From positions 84,139 to 148,138 of the forward strand of contig VZTG01001939.1 in the NCBI GenBank assembly GCA_013397845.1: 64,000 nt of DNA. Direction: 5' to 3'. A program made the translations under genes and the position numbers. Numbering within the stretch: the stretch's first letter is position 1; each line of letters opens with the position of its first letter. The notes beneath the pieces were generated by a model that did not search any database, was not told the origin of the DNA, and was given only the letters and a program-made list of their open reading frames with translations. Below, one piece after another: positions 50,001-61,123 of this stretch. Source of the DNA: Melanocharis versteri. Its lineage: Eukaryota; Chordata; Aves; Passeriformes; Melanocharitidae.

Positions 50001-51464
50001 TAGGTAGCACGGACTGAGCTTTGAAATCTATCATCACCTCTCAAGAAAAAAATACTTTTTCAGCCTAGTTTCAAAAAACAGCTTTATTCGTCAATTCTGT
50101 TTATCCTTACAAATGAATCTTTTAATGACTTGTTTTTCTGGATTGTATATCTGCCAGAAGACAGAGAAAAACCATCCTGTTTTACAAAAAGGCAGAGTTC
50201 AACTTAACGCCTGATCACCACAGCTGTCGCAGCTGGGATTTTTAACACATTGAGGAAAGTCATATATTTTAAAGTGCAATAGGTCCTCTGTCTGAATGAC
50301 TTTCAGTAGGTACCTAAATCACTCAGGGTCTTTTTCATGTATGCCTGAAAGCCCCTGAAAGCTGATGGGGAAAGATAGCCCATTCTTCTAGACACAAGGA
50401 AAATTCTGACCTGAGCTCATAAAGGCACAAATATTCCACAATGCATAACAAAATGCCTACAAATCATCTGGGTTCCATTTCAAATGCGAAATGCAGGCTT
50501 GCTTGATTTGTTGGAAGAAGGCAAAGGGAGAAACACAGAAATGCATTGTTGTAGTCTAAGGATTGCAAAAAGACTGGGACAGATTTTATTCTAAAGAAAT
50601 GTGTCCTTCCTTTTCCTTAAAAAAAGAAAAAAAAAAGTGGAGCTCTTACCTGAAACCACAAAATATGCAAAAAAAATCTCTTCAAGGCAAGCTGCAAGGG
50701 GTGGTTGAAGATGACAACTGGAGCACCAAAAGGTCTGCGAAGAGGTGAGATATAGCTACGGTCTGTAGCCAGGCTTCATTAATCCCTGGCAACCCCGGTC
50801 CTGAGAGCAGATAATGGATCGAATTGTACTCACTGGGAGGACAGGCAAGCACAGGAATCTCAGACCTCAGGGCTTTCAAGTCCCAAGTGGACAAAGCCCT
50901 GAGAAAATGTGACTGGATGCAGTGCTGGCCTTGCCCTGAGTGGGAGCTTGACCACTCTCCCCATACCTGAACTTCCTAAAGGATCACAGCACACAAGTCA
51001 GCAGCAGGAGAACCCAGTATGTTTCTGCCATTGGGATTTAAATCCCTGGTATTTACAACATGGGTTGAGTGATTTTGGTATCACTGTAAAACGCCACTTC
51101 TTCTTGCTGAAAATAAATGAGATTTTGATGAGCACTGTTGGCAAGGTCTACTTATTTCAGGTCTCCTGGGAGAGGTTCTCCCTAACGGTCTCGTCCTGCC
51201 TAAACTCACTCCCTTGAAATCAATTCTTTACAGTCTCGTGATTTTCCTCAAAGTACATTCAGTGTCACTGGGGCTCACAGGGTCCCTCCAAGCACCATCC
51301 TTGTGGCTGTGGCTCCTTGCACCTGTTCTTTGCTGAACTCTGGAATGGACTACATAGCTTTGAACTGAACAGAGTATCTTGCATAACTAATACACATCTC
51401 TTTCCCTCCGCTCATTTCAGAGAACACTTTTGCTTATTGCTTGCTTGGTTAGCAACCATGAAAC
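50001..51464. other. Non-coding DNA, nothing recognised
   Basis: A-rich run at 50620-50637. The minus-strand donor-like 'TTTCAG|GTAAGAGC' (about 50645-50660) has no matching upstream exon that I can support. Frames up to 102 codons are unrecognised. Confidence 0.5.
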
Positions 51465-51545
51465 CAAACAAACTAGGTCTGGAATGGACCTCATGGGATC
51501 ATCTCATCCATTACCCCTTCCCTAAGGCCTACAGAGTTAATAACG
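51465..51545 (-). mobile_element. Diverged CR1-like 3'-end fragment
   Basis: 'ctaggtctggaatggacctc' followed by 'atgggatcatctcatcca' resembles the antisense CR1 3' end ('ttggaagggacct.a.agatcatctagtcca'). It is followed by 'ccccttccctaaggc', as in older CR1 subfamilies. The terminal 'catagaat' tail is missing and divergence is high, so this is an old, partial copy. The right boundary is uncertain. Confidence 0.5.
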
Positions 51546-54500
51546 GAACAACAAGCTTGCAAACTCCAGCTGCCAGGCTTTGAAAGTGTGGCTTCTCCTA
51601 AAGAAGTACTCTGCTCTTGTCAACATGGGAGAATCTGCATGTGCTTGCTGATCTGTGCAGAGATTAATTTTAAAGCATACATTGTGCTCAGATGGCCCAA
51701 TGCTACCATTATATGCATCAGTAAGTTTCATATTATGCAACTACTAGCACTTATGTTCAAAGAAAGCACTTTTTTTGCTCATGACAAAAGGTAGTTGCTG
51801 TGGTCTCATTATAAAACTAAAGCTACGAAAGATAGGTCCTTGTGCAGCATCATCTTCTGCCTATTCTGTTAAAAAGCATTTATTATATTGAGGAATGCAT
51901 TGGTAATTTTCTGCACCTCTCTTTCATGTAGCACAGCTGATTTCTAAGGCATACCTTTATTGGATTTGACTGCTCACTGAGAGTTAGCCATTATCAAATA
52001 CTCCTTTCACTGCACAGTTTCTCTGTAGGTCATTCCCCGGAAGACATATCCACACATGAAAAACACTTGTCTTTCCTCTCTTCCTTGTTTCATTTAGCAC
52101 TAATTCATGGTCATTCCTGCCTCTGTAAAGCTGAGTTCAGAGGCATTATGCAACAAGGAGCCCAGATACCTGAGCGTGATCTTTTCCCTCCTAAGAAGGT
52201 TAGTGTGTATTAAGTCTCATCACAGGAGGGTCAGAGCAGTCACAAAACTGTTCTAAACCAGAATGTGGACACCAAAGTCCTGTGGTATATCAGCGGCTAA
52301 AGCAGCCCGACAGGCAACCTGCAGTACTTGCAGCACAAGGAGCCTGAGGCAGATAATTCAGGTGCCTCTATGCAGGGCCATGCTTCAGAGCTGAGACAGA
52401 TTAGCAGTGTAGCCTCAGGATTTTAGCCAGGACAGCCTGCAATGGGACTGGAATAAATGAGAGCTGTGTGGGTCTAAAGGAATGACTGCCTGTCCCTTGT
52501 AGCCTGCTGTGTCCCAAAACTTACAGAAGAAGCACTTGACACTGAGGTAGCCAAAGGCACAGCCACTATTTCAGTGACTGAGGAGGGACTGGGCACGACA
52601 GCATCTCTACCCACAGTTCAGCTGCAATGTACTTTGGAACCTTTCCAGCCATATCTGACTCTGTTGAGGTGGCTGATTGTTGCTCTGCACTTGTTATTTC
52701 CAGCACAATAACATTGATTACTACTTCCATGCTTTTTCAAGTCTGCAAAATTCTTCTGCAGTCCCCTCACTTGTGTCAGACTCTGGTGAAAACAGTGGCT
52801 TCGCTTTTTTGCCTGTCAAGAATAATGATGGTTTGCTGACTCATAACATGCCCAAAACTTTTTTACTACAGATGAAAGTTTGCTTTGAAAGCATCCATCC
52901 AAACAGAAATTGCAGCACACCTAACATACTATACCATTCCACAAGTTTAAATGCCTGATCTCAAGCTGTCAATCACTAGAAAAATTCTTGATGGACTGTT
53001 CTACAAAAATTGAGGGACAGTAGAAAGTATGGACAAATACACAGGGTACAATAAGAAAACCACTGGTAATACATAAAACCACTTCCATACATAAAGGCAA
53101 TGTTAACTTTCATCACAAATGAAGGATATTGCTAATTTACCAGTGAATGGGCAATCTTTTCCTTCTTCTCGTTATATTAGAATGCAAACCTATCCTTTAT
53201 GGGATAATCCTCAACCCTGGCCTAAAGTGCAATCAAGTCGAAGATCTAAATTTAGTAAAAGAGCTGTATTATACTGAGATGTGGTCAGGATCAGCAAATG
53301 TTCTCTACAAAAACTTCCCTCAAACAAGAAATCATGATTTCCAGCCAGTAAAATCTTTCACACAAGTGCAACTTGAGAAGAGTATATAGCAGTGACACAA
53401 CAGATCCACAGAAATAACCCAAGTAGCAAAATCCTTATCATTTCCATGGAAATAGGTGCAATTCATCAGAAAAGTCCTGCATTTTACTGAAACCTATCTG
53501 CTCATTTGTGTGATCTGATAAGTATGATTTTAACAGGTTAGTCATTCTACACGGCAAAGGTAGTTGAGAGCACTTCATTGCCAGGGCTGTTTACTCCTGT
53601 GTCTATATTGTATTCTGAGCCACATGACTTCTTTCACAGACATGCATTTTATGACTTCAAATGATATTTTGTTTTAAATCCTCTCCAAAAAAAGTTAAAC
53701 TTTTAAATGAAAAACAAAGAAGCTACAGAGGCCACTGTTGTATTTGCAGTCAGTTTCTTTCATGAATGCTTAAGGTTAACTTTAAAGTCTATAAGATAGG
53801 CTTAGACTCTAGGTCCAAGCATGTGATGGAGAAGGATTAAGGAAAAATAACTTTTAGCAGTCCTCACTGTGAGCACGCTACCAGCCTTGAAAGCAATAAA
53901 GAAGCAATGGAAAGCCTCACAGGCTACAAAGCAAAGATCAACACTCTGATGAAAAAGTTAATACACATTCCTTCCACAGATTCTGTATATAAGATGTAAA
54001 TTGGGAGCTACTCTGTGAACCTGCAAAGAAAACTTATACTGCTTTATCTGGAAGCCAAGATTTCTTTTGATGCCGATAGTGGAAGTTTTTGTAATAGCTT
54101 CTAGCTGACTGCAGTGTAAGAAAACAGCATTTTCCTTGGTCTTTGCTGCAGCTGAACTAACTGCACGTTGTGTACACAGACCATTTTTCTGAGATGAACA
54201 GGGTGTATGCAGCATTGTCTCCCTTCCTTTCTTACCCTGCTTCCCACATTATAAGGTGATGTAAATTCAGTCACACCCTTGATTACTATGGATGGAGTAC
54301 TGCAGACAAGGAGGTGTGAGACAACAAAAAATGAAGCTGAGTGATGTGAGTGATACAGTAATAAATAAAAGACAGAGCATTGCACTGGCACAATTTCTCC
54401 GGTAAGAGATTAAAAGAGAAACAGAAGCTGCCTTCCTTTGCAATCTGCCATGGCAAGAATACTTAAATAGTTGGTTGTGAACAATGTTGTGATTTGGAGG

Positions 54501-56153
54501 TGCAAGACCTAATGAAAAATGAGACTGAACACAAGCAGTGTGGATAGTGAAGCTATCAAGTGTGAGCTGATGAGCAAGCTACCAGAGTTCCTCTTGTCAC
54601 ATGACTGGTCAGTGAATTTGTGAACAAGAGCCTGCTCAGCCCTACTTTTTAGTATATTATTTTGTTACGCTGCATTATTTTAACCTAGAGAAACTTGATG
54701 CTGTGTTAGCAGCGTGCCTTTCAGGACCACAATAGCATCGATCCAGTTACATCATAAAGGTATATTTTTTCAGAAGTAGCAAAATCTAATTTGTCACAAA
54801 ATTCAATAGGAATGTGAATCCAGTTCCTGTAAAACACCTTGAAAATTCTTCCTTAGTAAAACTGCAATACAGCCTAATCCTCAGCAGCCACAAGTCCCAT
54901 GCTGTCCAAGGCTTTTGTTTTCTGGAGTTTCTATGGGCCTGAACTAAAGGAGTGACAACAAGAATCTTTCCATTGATTTGACTTAAATCTTTCTCCATCC
55001 CTGGAGTCATCTCCCAGTGGACCATATGGAGTAAACACAGCATTTAGATACTCTATCAAATACAGAAACCTCCAGTTTGATGAGAATTTCCTTCAGTATC
55101 TCATGGTGACCTCTGAGACTCATGTGCAGTGCTCAGCACTTAAAAGACTTATAAAAAAATATAGATAGAACAAATAAGGACTTAGAAGCTTTGATGAGAA
55201 AAAGGAGTAGGGAATTATCCATGCATTAGCTGGAATATGTACAAACATTTGCAATGTACATTATGCCAGAATCAACAGGGATGAGCTTCTGCAAAATAGT
55301 TAAACTGTTGTGTCTAAATCACTTAGGTAGCTCTGAAATAAGTGTCACCTATCATGCATAAATAACAATTGGAAGCCCCACAGAGTCACGGTAAAGAGAT
55401 AGCCAGTGTGTTCTGGGATTAAACATAATGTGTTGATTCAAGGCACTCATTGCACAGCAATTAACCTAGAAGGTTATCAGCAGTGATTTGCTCTGATACC
55501 CTACCATGCAGATTTGCATGCTGCTCCACAGAACAGTACCAAAGCATCCCTTACACTCAGTCAAATAAGCTTAACACCAGCCAAAAAAGTCCCAAGGTTA
55601 TTTTCCACAGCAGGGAAGAAACTGATCCCATCATTTTATATTCTTGAGGAATTAGGTTTAAAAGAATATTATCAGCACTGGACAAGAAAATGAACTATCA
55701 GGCAGAAAGGTAGTTGTAACTGGACTGAATAAGAAATTATTACATGGACTGGAAGACAGAATGGGACTCTCCAACCTGAAACAAAGAGAAGAAAGAACCA
55801 TACTTGGATAAATAACTCAACCTTGCTGTTCACTCTTCTATAGTAATTCTGCATGACCATCTGGAAATTCCTCTGTGGTAATTCCTTTCTAACAGTTCTA
55901 TAATCACATCTTAATTTGTCATTTCTTAGAAGGATTAAAAGAAATGTTTTGCCTCTGCCAGCCCCATCTGTGCCTGTGCACATGCGGACCACACACAGGC
56001 CAGGCACGTGCAAAGCCTGGGGACAGCCAGGCCAGCCTGCCAAAGCCACTGCTGTCCAAGGGAAACTCTCTTTGAGACTCTGCTTGCTGCACCTACAGTC
56101 TCTTACCAGACTCTTTCCATGTTAGTGGTGCTTTGTCTCTAAGAAAACAGCCC
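51546..56153. other. Non-coding DNA with one possible regulatory stretch
   Basis: No exon or repeat family is recognised. Frames of up to 125 codons (55672-56049, minus) are overlapped by others and unrecognised. About 55330-55520 is repeat-free with motif-like words ('catgcataaataacaattgg', 'gcacagcaattaacc') and could be regulatory. The rest shows nothing I can name. Confidence 0.45.
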
Positions 56154-56580
56154 TCAGCATCAGAGAATCCCAAGCCTTGGAGATACTTCAGAGATTGTCC
56201 AGCCCTCAGGCAGAACAAGTCCTTTCTGTTATCCTGAGGGTGCTTTACCTCAAAACCAGGTTTGAGATGGTTTGGTGGAGATCTCCAGTCAGGCAGAATT
56301 CTCCAAGAGCTGTAGCCTTACCAGTAGAATATTTTCCTAATGCTTAGCTTGATGTTCTGTTGTTTTTTGGTTTTTTTTCTCTGCTATTAGAGTCCCATTA
56401 TTTCTTCTTGTATCCACCCTGAACATGGAGAGCAGATTTATTGCCTCCCTTACTGCAGCAGCCTTTTATCTGTTTGGAAAGATGTCCTCCATCATGTTCT
56501 CTCCTTTAGACTAAATAATCCAGCCTTTTCTCTCCTCCACACTAAATGAACCCTTTCCTTCCAGAAAAATCCCACCAAAA
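56154..56580 (-). mobile_element. Old CR1 LINE 3'-region fragment
   Basis: Antisense CR1 words appear in the expected order. First 'cagagaatcccaagccttgg' and 'agagattgtccagccc'. Then 'tattttcctaatgcttagct', a block where the consensus has 'ttcttgtcctac', 'agcagccttttatctgtttg', 'gatgtcctccatcatgttctc', and 'agactaaataatccagcc' with 'tctcctccacactaaatg'. Many substitutions and a T/G-rich insertion (56362-56380) indicate an old copy. No coding capacity is visible. Confidence 0.75.
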
Positions 56581-58260
56581 TGCAAGGTGTTTGTCTTTGA
56601 AGTGCCACAATTGAATAATAAAAAAAATTAATGCAAGGGGCAATTTTAAACTGGAAGTTCAGATGATTCAGCTGATAAAATTTTTAAGTTCAGTGCCTCA
56701 GACAAAATTTCAGATATTTTTACTACACCAAAAGAGCTAAAAGGATATGCCCACGAAACATTCTGGTATCAACAGATCTATAGCATTTTTCACAAAGATA
56801 TTTGCTATGAACGCTTCTCTCAGCTCTGTCTCTTTATCACTTTGACCCAAACTGAGCAAAGTCTCTTAAGAACATGTGTAAGTTCAAAAGTACGAACAGC
56901 CCCACCACAAACAAAATCTGACTTAGAAACAAATTGTTTTCTTAAAATTCTTTCTCTATGAAGGCAATGATTGCAGTTATAAGTGATACTGACTGTAGAA
57001 TCTCCACATCTTAGAATCATGCCCATCATTTGATGATCTCCTTAAAAATACATATTTAGGAATTTTTAAGATGTACGGTCCAGCACAGCTGCAAGAGGGA
57101 ATGGAAGAGATGTGGCTTATTTTTAACTGATTTTTTTCTGTACTAGAAAGAAGTGAAGTGTACGTGCAAAGTGCAATGACTTGCACACAGGAGGATTATA
57201 TCATACTGCATTATACCAAACCTGTATGTTACCCATTGACTTCAGGGGGTAGTCAGCAAGAGAACACCAGTATTTTCAAGCAGGGTGGCGTGGGTGTTAT
57301 ACCACACTCCCCTCCAATTACTTATGGAGACTGCAGTTACAGTGTTTGAAATGGATGGATTATAATAGACTTTCCTTCCACTGCTGCGAGGCCCTGATGC
57401 ACGCACTCCTCTCCTTCATAACAAGCAGCACTGGCAATTACCTACGTCAGATTTCTGTTAAAAATGTCACAAATATATCTCCTGTCCCAATATTTCCCTC
57501 ATTTATCTGATACTAACTTTGCCACTTTCATAGTTCATTCCTAACCACTCTAATTAAACTTATTGATTGCTTCAGAGGAAGGATGTGTAGGGAATAGGAA
57601 TGCTTTTTACCTTACTTCTGCCTCCCAACTCTGTGAACAGCTGCTCCTCAGAAATAAACTTACCCTTTTAATTAGTTACATAGAATTCAGGTTGAGTATA
57701 GCCTAGAGATATTAGTTAACTGTGGAACAGCAGATGCTTTGGGAACCTGTATTCCTGGGATCCCACAGTCAAGGGGCACATACTGGCAGCCTGGACAGAA
57801 GGAACTAGCTGGCAGCTCGGCAGCAATATCTGGGCTGCTATAGACTTGTCAGAAGTTACAAAACCCACCCAAGGATTTGGAACATCTCTGAGGATCGGCT
57901 CAGACCAAACCATACTTTGTCACAGGCAGACAGGAGGGCCAAATACATACACAAAGTATATTTTGTGGTCTCTTCTCCCTTTACTTCTACTTTCTCAGGG
58001 AGTTCTGATGAATGTTCCACATGCATCAACATAAGCACTGTCTCTTTGCATGCTCTCCTCTGTCAAAGTCCCATCCCAGATGGGGTTACTTCCAGACCCT
58101 CTCTGTCACCTGCATTGTGGCTGCACCTCAGCTTTGCTCCCCATCCCAGTTGCCAGCACCCTCCCAAAGCGTGGGTCAGAACATCTGGGCTGTCCTGGCG
58201 TGGCAGAGGTGGGCCACTGAGTTGGACACAATGCAGGGGGCCAGCACAGCCCTCAGTTTC
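56581..58260. other. Non-coding DNA, GC-richer near 58.1 kb
   Basis: Nothing is recognised. The 116- and 83-codon frames at 57917-58267 overlap in different frames within a GC-richer patch and are taken as chance. Confidence 0.5.
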
Positions 58261-59340
58261 TAATTAGTCATTACTAAAATACAAGGTGACAAGACATATT
58301 AATACTTCGATAAACTCTTATGAGTGGGGAAAAAAGATGGGAAGTAGGGAGAAGAAAAACCTTTCGCTTGGAAATGTAAAGTCCAACGCAGAAATAATGT
58401 ATTTCAATGGTCATATATCCCAGTTTAGAGCTAATGTATCCTCCTTGAAAGACTTGCAGTTTAATACTGAGCTATATTCTCTCATATTCTTTGACATAAT
58501 AAAATACATATATTTATGTATGGCTGTAAAACTGTATTATTTTTAAAAGTTATTTCATTGAAGTGGTTGACCTTTTTATGTTTCATGGATACATTTCCTC
58601 TACTGTAATAGAAAAAACGACTGTAAACCACTTTATGTTAAAGTATATGATCATTTAAATATTATAACATAGATTAGAGACCACTATGCGATATTGGAGG
58701 TTTTAGAGATAAAGAAATGGTCCATAAAAAAAAAAAATCAATAATATGAACCTTCTACTTAGAATTTCCCTGTTATTTGTTTGGACTTAAATTTGATTTT
58801 ATTGTTTTTAATTTTATACTCCTGGGTTTTAAGATGTTCAGCAATTATCTGATTTGTAGCTACAATTGTAGTATGTTTACTTGTAAAATGTCTTTCAAAT
58901 TAAGATCATTATTTGTACTTTTAGATTTTCCCTTAACTTTGCAACTGAACATTTGCAGCTCAACAAGAAGCAGCAGTGTTTTTTACATTCCAAATGATTC
59001 TAATGTCAAAGCATTTTGCTGATTTAATGGCTGGTTTTGCAGGATAGAAAAAATACTAATAATTCTCAGCAAGCAGAAAATCAACAGCTCTCGTTTTTCA
59101 AATGGGATTTCTATAGCTCTTTCAAGTGTCCCATATTGTAAAAGGGAGAGGCAATTCAATCCTGTGTTTGATTTTGCCTCCAGAGGCGAGAGCTTGATGA
59201 ACCTTTCTCTGGAACCCAAAATACCAAATAATGTGAAACCCTAAGGGAGCTGAGAGGCTTAAACACAAGACTTAAGTGTCAGGAGCACCTGAATCACATG
59301 GGCCAAAGCATTCAATAACATATTTAGTGCTTAAGAGCTA
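58261..59340. other. AT-rich non-coding DNA
   Basis: Strongly AT-rich from about 58480 to 59020, with an A12 run at 58726-58737. The left edge carries 'tctaattagtcattac' (homeodomain-like TAATTAG), which could be regulatory. No exon or repeat family is recognised. Confidence 0.45.
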
Positions 59341-59354
59341 CTGCCACCGTTAGA

Positions 59355-59590
59355 TGCCTTCCATCAATGTCCAGGGATGGGGCACCCACTGCTTCTCTGA
59401 GACACCAGTTCCAGTGCCTCACCGTCCTCACAGTAACAAATTTCTTCCTAATATCTGATCTAAACCTACTTTCTGTCAAGTTAAAGGCATTTCTCCTTTT
59501 CTTATCACTAAATGCCATTGTAGAAAGTCCCTCTCCAGGTTTCTTGCAGGCCCCTGTTAGGTACTGAAAGGACACAATCTGGGCTGGCTC
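59355..59590 (-). mobile_element. CR1 LINE 3'-region fragment
   Basis: Clear antisense CR1: 'catcaatgtccagggatggg', 'ccagttccagtgcctcaccg', 'aaatttcttcctaatatctg', 'atctaaacctac', 'ttctcctttt.cttatcact', 'gtagaaagtccctctccagg' and 'aggcccctgttaggtactga'. Both ends are missing: the copy lacks the 'attctatg' terminus on its 3' side and stops abruptly after 'actgaaagg' on the other. That indicates deletion or internal truncation after insertion. The long minus-strand frame across it (59324-59830) is partly CR1 and is not a gene. Confidence 0.9.
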
Positions 59591-61108
59591 TTTCCAAGTT
59601 TTATCTTCCTTTGCCCATGAGCAAGGAAAAAACAGGCTTATGCCTAAAATTTCAGGACAGCCAGCGCAGAAGAAAATCTCTGGGAAGGTAGATGGGTACA
59701 TCTTTCTAACTGGGTTAGCTGGGTTGTTTCTCACTGCACAGAAGTGTGAGCTCTTGAGCTGAGTTAGATGTGTGTTAGCATGCACATCTGCATGCACAGA
59801 GGACATTTTGTAATCCACAGTAAAAAGCAACGGTTAGGTGAAATAATTTAGCCGCAAATTCCCAGCATCTTAATTTCTCACTCAAGCTTACTTCTGGGTG
59901 CTCGGGCTGCAATTGACATTCACTGCACACAGCAGCTGCCGTGGCTACTCTGAAAGCAGTGCTGAGTAAGGAACGTGGCTGTGCACGTTACCAGAGTTTC
60001 AGTGTGCTTGGAGCCCTCACACCAGAGCCAGCAGGGATCACGCAGGCATTTTTCAATACCTGAGTAACTGCTCATTGAACACCTCCTGTGACTGTTTTTA
60101 ATTCCCAGGGGAAGCTGCAAAGTTACAGTGAACTCAATACTGCAACAGTTTTGGTTTAGAGAAAGGTAGTTGGGAATCCTCTCAGCCTTTTCCTGAAGCA
60201 AAACTAATTCAGAAAGGTGATTGCTACTGAAGAACAGTGGAAATTCTCAGCCAAATCTCAGGCTACTGCTGCATTCCCCAGTGATCTTCCCTGCTCCCAG
60301 TGATGTCAGCTCAGACCTGCAGGCTCAGCTTACCTGACCAGCTAAAGTGAGGGACAGACTGCTCTACATCATGGCTGTGTCACAGCTGCTTTGGCAATCT
60401 GGAAAGCAGTCAAGACTGATGAACATGATCCACATTCCTTTCTCAGCTCCCTTGGTGGCTACGGGGCTGTTTTTTTATTTCCCTGACAGCTGTATCAGGT
60501 ATTGGGCAGCCCTGATGTTTTTTTTTTTTTCCTAAACAAACCTAATCTGTGGTTCTTGGAAGTTTTCAAAAGGTCAAAGACAAGGCAGTGAATTTCCTGG
60601 AGACTGACAGCAGGGTCCTCACACAACATTTAACTGCAATGACCCTTCAGAGGAAACAAGAGTGATGGCCTGAAGAAAACATATGGGAGGACCACACTGT
60701 GTGTTTTGCTCTCTGTGCTTCGCAGGACAGCTGGAGAGGCCAGGAAAGCTCCAATACACCAAATAAAGATGTGTTGGAGAGGAATGAGGGGCAGGCAAAG
60801 ACAAAATGGTACCAAGCGCTGCAATTGAAGGCGAGAAACCTGAGGTGTTGGAAGAACTCCTTTGGTTTAGCACCTTGGGAAATACAGGCTGGTGTCAGTT
60901 TAGGCAAAAGGAAGAAGAAAGTTTATCTGGGGAAGATGCTGTACATTTGTTTACACCCGCAGAGAATGCATGAGCAGACTTCACATTAATTTTCCAAGAA
61001 GGCCTCCTCTAACCATGGACTCAGCCTGGCTCCCACAAATTTGCCTGTTCCTATGTCTTGCCTATTCTAGAAAAGCAGTGAAAGGCTCGGCACAATGAGA
61101 CATACAGC
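59591..61108. other. Non-coding DNA, one T13 run
   Basis: T13 homopolymer at 60518-60530. Overlapping minus-strand frames at 60619-60907 (64-86 codons) and a 96-codon plus-strand frame at 60699-60989 are unrecognised. No other feature was seen. Confidence 0.5.
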
Positions 61109-61123
61109 AAAAAAAAAAAAAAA
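61109..61123 (+). repeat. A15 homopolymer
   Basis: Fifteen consecutive A followed by 'gcccc'. No poly(A) signal or insertion-site duplication was recognised. Confidence 0.95.

Noticed and set aside
59324..59830. 168-codon minus-strand open frame
   Set aside because: About half of it is the CR1 3' region, which is not protein-coding in this frame.
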